Source: Auanema rhodensis (Eukaryota > Nematoda > Chromadorea > Rhabditida > Rhabditidae). From it: a stretch of DNA of 64,000 nt. The stretch covers positions 13,872,501-13,936,500 of the forward strand of contig OZ059896.1 of NCBI GenBank assembly GCA_964057225.1, given 5' to 3'. Position numbers and translations under genes: made by a program. The stretch's first letter is position 1. Each line of letters begins with the position of its first letter. This document shows, piece after piece, positions 9,638 through 20,351 of this stretch. Below the pieces are notes generated by a model. It was not told the origin of the DNA. It did not search any database and saw only the letters and a list, made by a program, of their open reading frames with translations.

Positions 9638-9709
9638 GGTTCCGTGGTGTAGCGGTTAGCACTCAGGACTCTGAATCCTGCGACCCGAGTTCAAATCTCG
9701 GCGGAACCT
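9638..9709 (+). tRNA. tRNA-Gln(CTG)
   Basis: Anticodon CTG, consensus body. Confidence 0.9.

Positions 9710-9803
9710 ACTTTTTCATTTTTATCAGTTGGTCAATTTGTATCTTCTTGAACTATCTTCTTGAAGAAAATAGTCAAGGCGGAGTATTTTGATCTAAATC
9801 GTC

Positions 9804-9875
9804 GGTTCCGTGGTGTAGCGGTCAGCACTCAGGACTCTGAATCCTGCGACCCGAGTTCAAATCTCGGCGGAACCT
9804..9875 (+). tRNA. tRNA-Gln(CTG)
   Basis: Anticodon CTG; D-loop T20 to C as in the 8144 copy. Confidence 0.88.

Positions 9876-9969
9876 ACTTTTTCATTTTTATCAGTTGGTC
9901 AATTTGTATCTTCTTGATCTATCTTCTTGAAGAAAATAGTCAAGGCGGAGTCTTTTGATCTAAATCGTC

Positions 9970-10041
9970 GGTTCCGTGGTGTAGCGGTTAGCACTCAGGA
10001 CTCTGAATCCTGCGACCCGAGTTCAAATCTCGGCGGAACCT
9970..10041 (+). tRNA. tRNA-Gln(CTG)
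   Basis: Anticodon CTG, consensus body. Confidence 0.9.

Positions 10042-10135
10042 ACTTTTTCTTTTTGATCAACTAGTCAATTTGTTTCTTCTTGAACTATCTTCTTGAAGAA
10101 CATAAACAAGGCGGAGTCTTTTGATCTAAATCGTC

Positions 10136-10207
10136 GGTTCCGTGGTGTAGCGGTTAGCACTCAGGACTCTGAATCCTGCGACCCGAGTTCAAATCTCGGC
10201 GGAACCT
10136..10207 (+). tRNA. tRNA-Gln(CTG)
   Basis: Anticodon CTG, consensus body. Confidence 0.9.

Positions 10208-10301
10208 ACTTTTTCATTTTTATCAGTTGGTCAATTTGTATCTTCTTGAACTATCTTCTTGAAGAAAATAGTCAAGGCGGAGTATTTTGATCTAAATCGT
10301 C

Positions 10302-10373
10302 GGTTCCGTGGTGTAGCGGTCAGCACTCAGGACTCTGAATCCTGCGACCCGAGTTCAAATCTCGGCGGAACCT
10302..10373 (+). tRNA. tRNA-Gln(CTG)
   Basis: Anticodon CTG; D-loop T20 to C. 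Confidence 0.88.

Positions 10374-10467
10374 ACTTTTTCATTTTTATCAGTTGGTCAA
10401 TTTGTTTCTTCCTGAACTATCTTCTTGAAGAACATAGTCAAGGCGGAGTATTTTGATCTAAATCGTC

Positions 10468-10539
10468 GGTTCCGTGGTGTAGCGGTTAGCACTCAGGACT
10501 CTGAATCCTGCGACCCGAGTTCAAATCTCGGCGGAACCT
10468..10539 (+). tRNA. tRNA-Gln(CTG)
   Basis: Anticodon CTG, consensus body. Confidence 0.9.

Positions 10540-10633
10540 ACTTTTTCATTTTGATCAACTAGTCAATTTGTTTCTTCTTGAACTATCTTCTTGAAGAAAA
10601 TAGTCAAGGCGGAGTCTTTTGATCTAAATCGTC

Positions 10634-10705
10634 GGTTCCGTGGTGTAGCGGTTAGCACTCAGGACTCTGAATCCTGCGACCCGAGTTCAAATCTCGGCGG
10701 AACCT
10634..10705 (+). tRNA. tRNA-Gln(CTG)
   Basis: Anticodon CTG, consensus body. Confidence 0.9.

Positions 10706-10799
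10706 ACTTTTTCTTTTTGATCAACTAGTCAATTTGTTTCTTCTTGAACTATCTTCTTGAAGAACATAAACAAGGCGGAGTCTTTTGATCTAAATCGTC

Positions 10800-10871
10800 G
10801 GTTCCGTGGTGTAGCGGTTAGCACTCAGGACTCTGAATCCTGCGACCCGAGTTCAAATCTCGGCGGAACCT
10800..10871 (+). tRNA. tRNA-Gln(CTG)
   Basis: Anticodon CTG, consensus body. Confidence 0.9.

Positions 10872-10965
10872 ACTTTTTCATTTTTATCAGTTGGTCAATT
10901 TGTTTCTTCCTGAACTATCTTCTTGAAGAACATAGTCAAGGCGGAGTCTTTTGATCTAAATCGTC

Positions 10966-11037
10966 GGTTCCGTGGTGTAGCGGTTAGCACTCAGGACTCT
11001 GAATCCTGCGACCCGAGTTCAAATCTCGGCGGAACCT
10966..11037 (+). tRNA. tRNA-Gln(CTG)
   Basis: Anticodon CTG, consensus body. Confidence 0.9.

Positions 11038-11131
11038 ACTTTTTCATTTTTATCAGTTGGTCAATTTGTTTCTTCTTGAACTATCTTCTTGAAGAACATA
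11101 GTCAAGGCGGAGTTTTTTGATCTAAATCGTC

Positions 11132-11203
11132 GGTTCCGTGGTGTAGCGGTTAGCACTCAGGACTCTGAATCCTGCGACCCGAGTTCAAATCTCGGCGGAA
11201 CCT
11132..11203 (+). tRNA. tRNA-Gln(CTG)
   Basis: Anticodon CTG, consensus body. Confidence 0.9.

Positions 11204-11297
11204 ACTTTTTCATTTTGATCAACTAGTCAATTTGTTTCTTCTTGAACTATCTTCTTGAAGAACATAGTCAAGGCGGAGTTTTTTGATCTAAATCGTC

Positions 11298-11369
11298 GGT
11301 TCCGTGGTGTAGCGGTTAGCACTCAGGACTCTGAATCCTGCGACCCGAGTTCAAATCTCGGCGGAACCT
11298..11369 (+). tRNA. tRNA-Gln(CTG)
   Basis: Anticodon CTG, consensus body. Confidence 0.9.

Positions 11370-11463
11370 ACTTTTTCATTTTGATCAACTAGTCAATTTG
11401 TTTCTTCTTGAACTATCTTCTTGAAGAACATAAACAAGGCGGAGTCTTTTGATCTAAATCGTC

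Positions 11464-11535
11464 GGTTCCGTGGTGTAGCGGTTAGCACTCAGGACTCTGA
11501 ATCCTGCGACCCGAGTTCAAATCTCGGCGGAACCT
11464..11535 (+). tRNA. tRNA-Gln(CTG)
   Basis: Anticodon CTG, consensus body. Confidence 0.9.

Positions 11536-11629
11536 ACTTTTTCTTTTTGATCAACTAGTCAATTTGTTTCTTCTTGAACTATCTTCTTGAAGAAAATAGT
11601 CAAGGCGGAGTATTTTGATCTAAATCGTC

Positions 11630-11701
11630 GGTTCCGTGGTGTAGCGGTTAGCACTCAGGACTCTGAATCCTGCGACCCGAGTTCAAATCTCGGCGGAACC
11701 T
11630..11701 (+). tRNA. tRNA-Gln(CTG)
   Basis: Anticodon CTG, consensus body. Confidence 0.9.

Positions 11702-11795
11702 ACTTTTTCATTTTTATCAGTTGGTCAATTTGTATCTTCTTGAACTATCTTCTTGAAGAAAATAGTCAAGGCGGAGTATTTTGATCTAAATCGTC

Positions 11796-11867
11796 GGTTC
11801 CGTGGTGTAGCGGTTAGCACTCAGGACTCTGAATCCTGCGACCCGAGTTCAAATCTCGGCGGAACCT
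11796..11867 (+). tRNA. tRNA-Gln(CTG)
   Basis: Anticodon CTG, consensus body. Confidence 0.9.

Positions 11868-11961
11868 ACTTTTTCATTTTTATCAGTTGGTCAATTTGTA
11901 TCTTCTTGAACTATCTTCTTGAAGAAAATAGTCAAGGCGGAGTATTTTGATCTAAATCGTC

Positions 11962-12033
11962 GGTTCCGTGGTGTAGCGGTTAGCACTCAGGACTCTGAAT
12001 CCTGCGACCCGAGTTCAAATCTCGGCGGAACCT
11962..12033 (+). tRNA. tRNA-Gln(CTG)
   Basis: Anticodon CTG, consensus body. Confidence 0.9.

Positions 12034-12127
12034 ACTTTTTCATTTTGATCAACTAGTCAATTTGTTTCTTCTTGATTTATCTTCTTGAAGAAAATAGTCA
12101 AGGCGGAGTCTTTTGATCTAAATCGTC

Positions 12128-12199
12128 GATTCCGTGGTGTAGCGGTTAGCACTCAGGACTCTGAATCCTGCGACCCGAGTTCAAATCTCGGCGGAACCT
12128..12199 (+). tRNA. tRNA-Gln(CTG), G2A variant
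   Basis: Anticodon CTG; G2 to A gives an A-C mismatch in the acceptor stem. Confidence 0.75.

Positions 12200-12293
12200 A
12201 CTTTTTCTTTTTGATCAACTAGTCAATTTGTTTCTTCTTGAACTATCTTCTTGAAGAACATAAACAAGGCGGAGTCTTTTGATCTAAATCGTC

Positions 12294-12365
12294 GGTTCCG
12301 TGGTGTAGCGGTTAGCACTCAGGACTCTGAATCCTGCGACCCGAGTTCAAATCTCGGCGGAACCT
12294..12365 (+). tRNA. tRNA-Gln(CTG)
   Basis: Anticodon CTG, consensus body. Confidence 0.9.

Positions 12366-12459
12366 ACTTTTTCATTTTTATCAGTTGGTCAATTTGTTTC
12401 TTCTTGAACTATCTTCTTGAAGAAAATAGTCAAGGCGGAGTCTTTTGATCTAAATCGTC

Positions 12460-12531
12460 GGTTCCGTGGTGTAGCGGTTAGCACTCAGGACTCTGAATCC
12501 TGCGACCCGAGTTCAAATCTCGGCGGAACCT
12460..12531 (+). tRNA. tRNA-Gln(CTG)
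   Basis: Anticodon CTG, consensus body. Confidence 0.9.

Positions 12532-12625
12532 ACTTTTTCATTTTGATCAACTAGTCAATTTGTTTCTTCTTGAACTATCTTCTTGAAGAACATAAACAAG
12601 GCGGAGTCTTTTGATCTAAATCGTC

Positions 12626-12697
12626 GGTTCCGTGGTGTAGCGGTTAGCACTCAGGACTCTGAATCCTGCGACCCGAGTTCAAATCTCGGCGGAACCT
12626..12697 (+). tRNA. tRNA-Gln(CTG)
   Basis: Anticodon CTG, consensus body. Confidence 0.9.

Positions 12698-12791
12698 ACT
12701 TTTTCTTTTTGATCAACTAGTCAATTTGTTTCTTCCTGAACTATCTTCTTGAAGAACATAGTCAAGGTGGAGTCTTTTGATCTAAATCGTC

Positions 12792-12863
12792 GGTTCCGTG
12801 GTGTAGCGGTTAGCACTCAGGACTTTGAATCCTGCGACCCGAGTTCAAATCTCGGCGGAACCT
12792..12863 (+). tRNA. tRNA-Gln(TTG)
   Basis: First TTG copy in the window; differs from its CTG neighbours at position 34. 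Confidence 0.9.

Positions 12864-12957
12864 ACTTTTTCATTTTTATCAGTTGGTCAATTTGTTTCTT
12901 CCTGAACTATCTTTTTGAAGAACATAGTCAAGGCGGAGTCTTTTGATCTAAATCGTC

Positions 12958-13029
12958 GGTTCCGTGGTGTAGCGGTTAGCACTCAGGACTCTGAATCCTG
13001 CGACCCGAGTTCAAATCTCGGCGGAACCT
12958..13029 (+). tRNA. tRNA-Gln(CTG)
   Basis: Anticodon CTG, consensus body. Confidence 0.9.

Positions 13030-13123
13030 ACTTTTTCATTTTTATCAGTTGGTCAATTTGTTTCTTCTTGAACTATCTTCTTGAAGAACATAGTCAAGGC
13101 GGAGTTGTTTGATCTAAATCGTC

Positions 13124-13195
13124 GGTTCCGTGGTGTAGCGGTTAGCACTCAGGACTCTGAATCCTGCGACCCGAGTTCAAATCTCGGCGGAACCT
13124..13195 (+). tRNA. tRNA-Gln(CTG)
   Basis: Anticodon CTG; one of the few CTG copies followed by a solo LTR (13265). 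Confidence 0.9.

Positions 13196-13264
13196 ACTTT
13201 TTCATTTTTATCAGTTTGTCAATTTGTTTCTTCTTGAACTTTCTTCTTGAAGAACATAGTCAAG

Positions 13265-13601
13265 CGTTCCGTTATGCTCTCACGTCGATTCTATAGACCA
13301 ATAAAGCCTACAAGATGAGTGTGATAGTATTCCAGATGTAGCGGTACATAAATAGCTTAATGGATAAACATAAGACTTGAGAAAGAAAGGTTTATTATGT
13401 CTACATGATTACAATAAGTTATAAAAGTCTGCATAAAGATATAAAGTGAAAGAGAGCTAAGAAAGGAAGACCAACCATCCATAGTCATTCCATAAGGCAA
13501 AGCTGAAGTCTGTGTTCCATATGAAGGGCGTGTCGTCCTCTCTCAGCCTCATGTTGTCTGATTCTAACCCGCCTGCTACGTATTGATTTCCGAATGGAAC
13601 G
13265..13601 (-). mobile_element. Solo LTR of a gypsy-type element
   Basis: 337 bp, ends CGTTCC...GGAACG, flanked by CAAG at 13261 and 13602. Read on the minus strand its ends match the LTR at 51548 (start CGTTCCAT-CGGA, finish AGCATAA-GGAACG), with AATAAA inside. 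It sits 29 bp, counting the CAAG, before the next tRNA. Leftmost copy in the window. Confidence 0.85.

Positions 13602-13630
13602 CAAGGCGGAGTCTTTTGATCTAAATCGTC

Positions 13631-13702
13631 GGTTCCGTGGTGTAGCGGTTAGCACTCAGGACTTTGAATCCTGCGACCCGAGTTCAAATCTCGGCGGAAC
13701 CT
13631..13702 (+). tRNA. tRNA-Gln(TTG)
   Basis: Anticodon TTG; solo LTRs on both sides. Confidence 0.9.

Positions 13703-13771
13703 ACTTTTTCATTTTTATCAGTTGGTCAATTTGTTTCTTCTTGAACTTTCTTCTTGAAGAACATAGTCAAG

Positions 13772-14108
13772 CGTTCCGTTATGCTCTCACGTCGATCCTA
13801 TAGACCAATAAAGCCTACAAGATGAGTGTGATAGTATTCCAGATGTAGCGGTACATAAATAGCTTAATGGATAAACATAAGACTTGAGAAAGAAAGGTTT
13901 ATTATGTCTACATGATTACAATAAGTTATAAAGGTCTGCATAAAGATATAAAGTGAAAGAGAGCTAAGAAAGGAAGACCAACCATCCATAGTCATTCCAT
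14001 AAGGCAAAGCTGAAGTCTGTGTTCCATATGAAGGGCGTGTCGTCCTCTCTCAGCCTCATGTTGTCTGATTCTAACCCGCCTGCTACGTATTGATTCCCGA
14101 ATGGAACG
13772..14108 (-). mobile_element. Solo LTR
   Basis: Same site, CAAG flanks. Confidence 0.85.

Positions 14109-14137
14109 CAAGGCGGAGTCTTTTGATCTAAATCGTC

Positions 14138-14209
14138 GGTTCCGTGGTGTAGCGGTTAGCACTCAGGACTTTGAATCCTGCGACCCGAGTTCAAATCTCG
14201 GCGGAACCT
14138..14209 (+). tRNA. tRNA-Gln(TTG)
   Basis: Anticodon TTG; solo LTR upstream only. Confidence 0.9.

Positions 14210-14303
14210 ACTTTTTCATTTTTATCAGTTGGTCAATTTGTTTCTTCTTAAACTATCTACTTGAAGAACATAGTCAAGACGGAGTTTTTTGATCTAAATC
14301 GTC

Positions 14304-14375
14304 GGTTCCGTGGTGTAGCGGTTAGCACTCAGGACTTTGAATCCTGCGACCCGAGTTCAAATCTCGGCGGAACCT
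14304..14375 (+). tRNA. tRNA-Gln(TTG)
   Basis: Anticodon TTG; solo LTR follows. Confidence 0.9.

Positions 14376-14444
14376 ACTTTTTCATTTTTATCAGTTGGTC
14401 AATTTGTTTCTTCTTGAACTTTCTTCTTGAAGAACATAGTCAAG

Positions 14445-14781
14445 CGTTCCGTTATGCTCTCACGTCGATCCTATAGACCAATAAAGCCTACAAGATGAGT
14501 GTGATAGTATTCCAGATGTAGCGGTACATAAATAGCTTAATGGATAAACATAAGACTTGAGAAAGAAAGGTTTATTATGTCTACATGATTACAATAAGTT
14601 ATAAAAGTCTGCATAAAGATATAAAGTGAAAGAGAGCTAAGAAAGGAAGACCAACCATCCATAGTCATTCCATAAGGCAAAGCTGAAGTCTGTGTTCCAT
14701 ATGAAGGGCGTGTCGTCCTCTCTCAGCCTCATGTTGTCTGATTCTAACCCGCCTGCTACGTATTGATTTCCGAATGGAACG
14445..14781 (-). mobile_element. Solo LTR
   Basis: Same site, CAAG flanks. Confidence 0.85.

Positions 14782-14810
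14782 CAAGGCGGAGTCTTTTGAT
14801 CTAAATCGTC

Positions 14811-14882
14811 GGTTCCGTGGTGTAGCGGTTAGCACTCAGGACTTTGAATCCTGCGACCCGAGTTCAAATCTCGGCGGAACCT
14811..14882 (+). tRNA. tRNA-Gln(TTG)
   Basis: Anticodon TTG; solo LTRs on both sides. Confidence 0.9.

Positions 14883-14951
14883 ACTTTTTCATTTTTATCA
14901 GTTGGTCAATTTGTTTCTTCTTGAACTTTCTTCTTGAAGAACATAGTCAAG

Positions 14952-15288
14952 CGTTCCGTTATGCTCTCACGTCGATCCTATAGACCAATAAAGCCTACAA
15001 GATGAGTGTGATAGTATTCCAGATGTAGCGGTACATAAATAGCTTAATGGATAAACATAAGACTTGAGAAAGAAAGGTTTATTATGTCTACATGATTACA
15101 ATAAGTTATAAAAGTCTGCATAAAGATATAAAGTGAAAGAGAGCTAAGAAAGGAAGACCAACCATCCATAGTCATTCCATAAGGCAAAGCTGAAGTCTGT
15201 GTTCCATATGAAGGGCGTGTCGTCCTCTCTCAGCCTCATGTTGTCTGATTCTAACCCGCCTGCTACGTATTGATTTCCGAATGGAACG
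14952..15288 (-). mobile_element. Solo LTR
   Basis: Same site, CAAG flanks. Confidence 0.85.

Positions 15289-15317
15289 CAAGGCGGAGTC
15301 TTTTGATCTAAATCGTC

Positions 15318-15389
15318 GGTTCCGTGGTGTAGCGGTTAGCACTCAGGACTTTGAATCCTGCGACCCGAGTTCAAATCTCGGCGGAACCT
15318..15389 (+). tRNA. tRNA-Gln(TTG)
   Basis: Anticodon TTG; solo LTRs on both sides; start of the segment repeated about 7.2 kb downstream. Confidence 0.9.

Positions 15390-15458
15390 ACTTTTTCATT
15401 TTTATCAGTTGGTCAATTTGTTTCTTCTTGAACTTTCTTCTTGAAGAACATAGTCAAG

Positions 15459-15795
15459 CGTTCCGTTATGCTCTCACGTCGATCCTATAGACCAATAAAG
15501 CCTACAAGATGAGTGTGATAGTATTCCAGATGTAGCGGTACATAAATAGCTTAATGGATAAACATAAGACTTGAGAAAGAAAGGTTTATTATGTCTACAT
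15601 GATTACAATAAGTTATAAAGGTCTGCATAAAGATATAAAGTGAAAGAGAGCTAAGAAAGGAAGACCAACCATCCATAGTCATTCCATAAGGCAAAGCTGA
15701 AGTCTGTGTTCCATATGAAGGGCGTGTCGTCCTCTCTCAGCCTCATGTTGTCTGATTCTAACCCGCCTGCTACGTATTGATTCCCGAATGGAACG
15459..15795 (-). mobile_element. Solo LTR
   Basis: Same site, CAAG flanks. Confidence 0.85.

Positions 15796-15824
15796 CAAGG
15801 CGGAGTCTTTTGATCTAAATCGTC

Positions 15825-15896
15825 GGTTCCGTGGTGTAGCGGTTAGCACTCAGGACTTTGAATCCTGCGACCCGAGTTCAAATCTCGGCGGAACCT
15825..15896 (+). tRNA. tRNA-Gln(TTG)
   Basis: Anticodon TTG; solo LTR upstream only. Confidence 0.9.

Positions 15897-15990
15897 ACTT
15901 TTTCATTTTTATCAGTTGGTCAATTTGTTTCTTCTTAAACTATCTACTTGAAGAACATAGTCAAGACGGAGTTTTTTGATCTAAATCGTC

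Positions 15991-16062
15991 GGTTCCGTGG
16001 TGTAGCGGTTAGCACTCAGGACTTTGAATCCTGCGACCCGAGTTCAAATCTCGGCGGAACCT
15991..16062 (+). tRNA. tRNA-Gln(TTG)
   Basis: Anticodon TTG; solo LTR follows. Confidence 0.9.

Positions 16063-16131
16063 ACTTTTTCATTTTTATCAGTTGGTCAATTTGTTTCTTC
16101 TTGAACTTTCTTCTTGAAGAACATAGTCAAG

Positions 16132-16468
16132 CGTTCCGTTATGCTCTCACGTCGATCCTATAGACCAATAAAGCCTACAAGATGAGTGTGATAGTATTCC
16201 AGATGTAGCGGTACATAAATAGCTTAATGGATAAACATAAGACTTGAGAAAGAAAGGTTTATTATGTCTACATGATTACAATAAGTTATAAAGGTCTGCA
16301 TAAAGATATAAAGTGAAAGAGAGCTAAGAAAGGAAGACCAACCATCCATAGTCATTCCATAAGGCAAAGCTGAAGTCTGTGTTCCATATGAAGGGCGTGT
16401 CGTCCTCTCTCAGCCTCATGTTGTCTGATTCTAACCCGCCTGCTACGTATTGATTCCCGAATGGAACG
16132..16468 (-). 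mobile_element. Solo LTR
   Basis: Same site, CAAG flanks. Confidence 0.85.

Positions 16469-16497
16469 CAAGGCGGAGTCTTTTGATCTAAATCGTC

Positions 16498-16569
16498 GGT
16501 TCCGTGGTGTAGCGGTTAGCACTCAGGACTTTGAATCCTGCGACCCGAGTTCAAATCTCGGCGGAACCT
16498..16569 (+). tRNA. tRNA-Gln(TTG)
   Basis: Anticodon TTG; solo LTR upstream only. Confidence 0.9.

Positions 16570-16663
16570 ACTTTTTCATTTTTATCAGTTGGTCAACTTG
16601 TTTCTTCTTAATCTATCTACTTGAAGAACATAGTCAAGGCGAAGTTTTTTGATCTAAATCGTC

Positions 16664-16735
16664 GGTTCCGTGGTGTAGCGGTTAGCACTCAGGACTTTGA
16701 ATCCTGCGACCCGAGTTCAAATCTCGGCGGAACCT
16664..16735 (+). tRNA. tRNA-Gln(TTG)
   Basis: Anticodon TTG; solo LTR follows. Confidence 0.9.

Positions 16736-16804
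16736 ACTTTTTCATTTTTATCAGTTGGTCAATTTGTTTCTTCTTGAACTTTCTTCTTGAAGAACATAGT
16801 CAAG

Positions 16805-17141
16805 CGTTCCGTTATGCTCTCACGTCGATCCTATAGACCAATAAAGCCTACAAGATGAGTGTGATAGTATTCCAGATGTAGCGGTACATAAATAGCTTAA
16901 TGGATAAACATAAGACTTGAGAAAGAAAGGTTTATTATGTCTACATGATTACAATAAGTTATAAAAGTCTGCATAAAGATATAAAGTGAAAGAGAGCTAA
17001 GAAAGGAAGACCAACCATCCATAGTCATTCCATAAGGCAAAGCTGAAGTCTGTGTTCCATATGAAGGGCGTGTCGTCCTCTCTCAGCCTCATGTTGTCTG
17101 ATTCTAACCCGCCTGCTACTTATTGATTCCCGAATGGAACG
16805..17141 (-). mobile_element. Solo LTR
   Basis: Same site; carries the CTACTTATTG variant shared with 24006, 25186, 35814 and 38662. Confidence 0.85.

Positions 17142-17170
17142 CAAGGCGGAGTCTTTTGATCTAAATCGTC

Positions 17171-17242
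17171 GGTTCCGTGGTGTAGCGGTTAGCACTCAGG
17201 ACTTTGAATCCTGCGACCCGAGTTCAAATCTCGGCGGAACCT
17171..17242 (+). tRNA. tRNA-Gln(TTG)
   Basis: Anticodon TTG; solo LTRs on both sides. Confidence 0.9.

Positions 17243-17311
17243 ACTTTTTCATTTTTATCAGTTTGTCAATTTGTTTCTTCTTGAACTTTCTTCTTGAAGA
17301 ACATAGTCAAG

Positions 17312-17648
17312 CGTTCCGTTATGCTCTCACGTCGATCCTATAGACCAATAAAGCCTACAAGATGAGTGTGATAGTATTCCAGATGTAGCGGTACATAAAT
17401 AGCTTAATGGATAAACATAAGACTTGAGAAAGAAAGGTTTATTATGTCTACATGATTACAATAAGTTATAAAAGTCTGCATAAAGATATAAAGTGAAAGA
17501 GAGCTAAGAAAGGAAGACCAACCATCCATAGTCATTCCATAAGGCAAAGCTGAAGTCTGTGTTCCATATGAAGGGCGTGTCGTCCTCTCTCAGCCTCATG
17601 TTGTCTGATTCTAACCCGCCTGCTACGTATTGATTTCCGAATGGAACG
17312..17648 (-). 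mobile_element. Solo LTR
   Basis: Same site, CAAG flanks. Confidence 0.85.

Positions 17649-17677
17649 CAAGGCGGAGTCTTTTGATCTAAATCGTC

Positions 17678-17749
17678 GGTTCCGTGGTGTAGCGGTTAGC
17701 ACTCAGGACTTTGAATCCTGCGACCCGAGTTCAAATCTCGGCGGAACCT
17678..17749 (+). tRNA. tRNA-Gln(TTG)
   Basis: Anticodon TTG; solo LTR upstream only. Confidence 0.9.

Positions 17750-17843
17750 ACTTTTTCATTTTTATCAGTTGGTCAACTTGTTTCTTCTTAATCTATCTAC
17801 TTGAAGAACATAGTCAAGGCGAAGTTTTTTGATCTAAATCGTC

Positions 17844-17915
17844 GGTTCCGTGGTGTAGCGGTTAGCACTCAGGACTTTGAATCCTGCGACCCGAGTTCAA
17901 ATCTCGGCGGAACCT
17844..17915 (+). tRNA. tRNA-Gln(TTG)
   Basis: Anticodon TTG; solo LTR follows. Confidence 0.9.

Positions 17916-17984
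17916 ACTTTTTCATTTTTATCAGTTGGTCAATTTGTTTCTTCTTGAACTTTCTTCTTGAAGAACATAGTCAAG

Positions 17985-18321
17985 CGTTCCGTTATGCTCT
18001 CACGTCGATCCTATAGACCAATAAAGCCTACAAGATGAGTGTGATAGTATTCCAGATGTAGCGGTACATAAATAGCTTAATGGATAAACATAAGACTTGA
18101 GAAAGAAAGGTTTATTATGTCTACATGATTACAATAAGTTATAAAAGTCTGCATAAAGATATAAAGTGAAAGAGAGCTAAGAAAGGAAGACCAACCATCC
18201 ATAGTCATTCCATAAGGCAAAGCTGAAGTCTGTGTTCCATATGAAGGGCGTGTCGTCCTCTCTCAGCCTCATGTTGTCTGATTCTAACCCGCCTGCTACG
18301 TATTGATTCCCGAATGGAACG
17985..18321 (-). mobile_element. Solo LTR
   Basis: Same site, CAAG flanks. Confidence 0.85.

Positions 18322-18350
18322 CAAGGCGGAGTCTTTTGATCTAAATCGTC

Positions 18351-18422
18351 GGTTCCGTGGTGTAGCGGTTAGCACTCAGGACTTTGAATCCTGCGACCCG
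18401 AGTTCAAATCTCGGCGGAACCT
18351..18422 (+). tRNA. tRNA-Gln(TTG)
   Basis: Anticodon TTG; solo LTR upstream only. Confidence 0.9.

Positions 18423-18516
18423 ACTTTTTCATTTTTATCAGTTGGTCAATTTGTTTCTTCTTAAACTATCTACTTGAAGAACATAGTCAAGACGGAGTTT
18501 TTTGATCTAAATCGTC

Positions 18517-18588
18517 GGTTCCGTGGTGTAGCGGTTAGCACTCAGGACTTTGAATCCTGCGACCCGAGTTCAAATCTCGGCGGAACCT
18517..18588 (+). tRNA. tRNA-Gln(TTG)
   Basis: Anticodon TTG; solo LTR follows. Confidence 0.9.

Positions 18589-18657
18589 ACTTTTTCATTT
18601 TTATCAGTTGGTCAATTTGTTTCTTCTTGAACTTTCTTCTTGAAGAACATAGTCAAG

Positions 18658-18994
18658 CGTTCCGTTATGCTCTCACGTCGTTCCTATAGACCAATAAAGC
18701 CTACAAGATGAGTGCGATAGTATTCCAGATGTAGCGGTACATAAAGAGCTTAATGGATAAACATAAGACTTGAGAAAGAAAGGTTTATTATGTCTACATG
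18801 ATTACAATAAGTTATAAAGGTCTGCATAAAGATATAAAGTGAAAGAGAGCTAAGAAAGGAAGACCAACCATCCATAGTCAATCCATAAGGCAAAGCTGAA
18901 ATCTGTGTTCCATATGAAGGGCGTGTCGTCCTCTCTCAGCCTCATGTTGTCTGATTCTAACCCGCCTGCTACGTATTGATTTCCGAATGGAACG
18658..18994 (-). mobile_element. Solo LTR
   Basis: Several private changes (GTCGTTCC, GAGTGCGAT, GTCAATCC) shared only with 26366. Confidence 0.85.

Positions 18995-19023
18995 CAAGGC
19001 GGAGTCTTTTGATCTAAATCGTC

Positions 19024-19095
19024 GGTTCCGTGGTGTAGCGGTTAGCACTCAGGACTTTGAATCCTGCGACCCGAGTTCAAATCTCGGCGGAACCT
19024..19095 (+). tRNA. tRNA-Gln(TTG)
   Basis: Anticodon TTG; solo LTR upstream only. Confidence 0.9.

Positions 19096-19189
19096 ACTTT
19101 TTCATTTTTATCAGTTGGTCAATTTGTTTCTTCTTAAACTATCTACTTGAAGAACATAGTCAAGACGGAGTTTTTTGATCTAAATCGTC

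Positions 19190-19261
19190 GGTTCCGTGGT
19201 GTAGCGGTTAGCACTCAGGACTTTGAATCCTGCGACCCGAGTTCAAATCTCGGCGGAACCT
19190..19261 (+). tRNA. tRNA-Gln(TTG)
   Basis: Anticodon TTG; start of an LTR-free run. Confidence 0.9.

Positions 19262-19355
19262 ACTTTTTCATTTTTATCAGTTGGTCAATTTGTATCTTCT
19301 TGAACTATCTTCTTGAAGAAAATAGTCAAGGCGGAGTCTTTTGATCTAAATCGTC

Positions 19356-19427
19356 GGTTCCGTGGTGTAGCGGTTAGCACTCAGGACTCTGAATCCTGCG
19401 ACCCGAGTTCAAATCTCGGCGGAACCT
19356..19427 (+). tRNA. tRNA-Gln(CTG)
   Basis: Anticodon CTG, consensus body. Confidence 0.9.

Positions 19428-19521
19428 ACTTTTTCATTTTGATCAACTAGTCAATTTGTTTCTTCTTGAACTATCTTCTTGAAGAACATAAACAAGGCGG
19501 AGTCTTTTGATCTAAATCGTC

Positions 19522-19593
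19522 GGTTCCGTGGTGTAGCGGTTAGCACTCAGGACTCTGAATCCTGCGACCCGAGTTCAAATCTCGGCGGAACCT
19522..19593 (+). tRNA. tRNA-Gln(CTG)
   Basis: Anticodon CTG, consensus body. Confidence 0.9.

Positions 19594-19687
19594 ACTTTTT
19601 CATTTTTATCAGTTGGTCAATTTGTTTCTTCTTGAACTATCTTCTTGAAGAAAATAGTCAAGGCGGAGTCTTTTGATCTAAATCGTT

Positions 19688-19759
19688 GGTTCCGTGGTGT
19701 AGCGGTTAGCACTCAGGACTCTGAATCCTGCGACCCGAGTTCAAATCTCGGCGGAACCT
19688..19759 (+). tRNA. tRNA-Gln(CTG)
   Basis: Anticodon CTG; flank base just before the gene is T rather than C. Confidence 0.9.

Positions 19760-19853
19760 ACTTTTTCATTTTTATCAGTTGGTCAATTTGTTTCTTCTTA
19801 AACTATCTACTTGAAGAACATAGTCAAGACGGAGTTTTTTGATCTAAATCGTC

Positions 19854-19925
19854 GGTTCCGTGGTGTAGCGGTTAGCACTCAGGACTTTGAATCCTGCGAC
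19901 CCGAGTTCAAATCTCGGCGGAACCT
19854..19925 (+). tRNA. tRNA-Gln(TTG)
   Basis: TTG copy inside a CTG run. Confidence 0.9.

Positions 19926-20019
19926 ACTTTTTCATTTTTATCAGTTGGTCAATTTGTATCTTCTTGAACTATCTTCTTGAAGAAAATAGTCAAGGCGGAG
20001 TCTTTTGATCTAAATCGTC

Positions 20020-20091
20020 GGTTCCGTGGTGTAGCGGTTAGCACTCAGGACTCTGAATCCTGCGACCCGAGTTCAAATCTCGGCGGAACCT
20020..20091 (+). tRNA. tRNA-Gln(CTG)
   Basis: Anticodon CTG, consensus body. Confidence 0.9.

Positions 20092-20185
20092 ACTTTTTCA
20101 TTTTGATCAACTAGTCAATTTGTTTCTTCTTGAACTATCTTCTTGAAGAACATAAACAAGGCGGAGTCTTTTGATCTAAATCGTC

Positions 20186-20257
20186 GGTTCCGTGGTGTAG
20201 CGGTTAGCACTCAGGACTCTGAATCCTGCGACCCGAGTTCAAATCTCGGCGGAACCT
20186..20257 (+). 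tRNA. tRNA-Gln(CTG)
   Basis: Anticodon CTG, consensus body. Confidence 0.9.
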
Positions 20258-20351
20258 ACTTTTTCATTTTTATCAGTTGGTCAATTTGTTTCTTCTTGAA
20301 CTATCTTCTTGAAGAAAATAGTCAAGGCGGAGTCTTTTGATCTAAATCGTC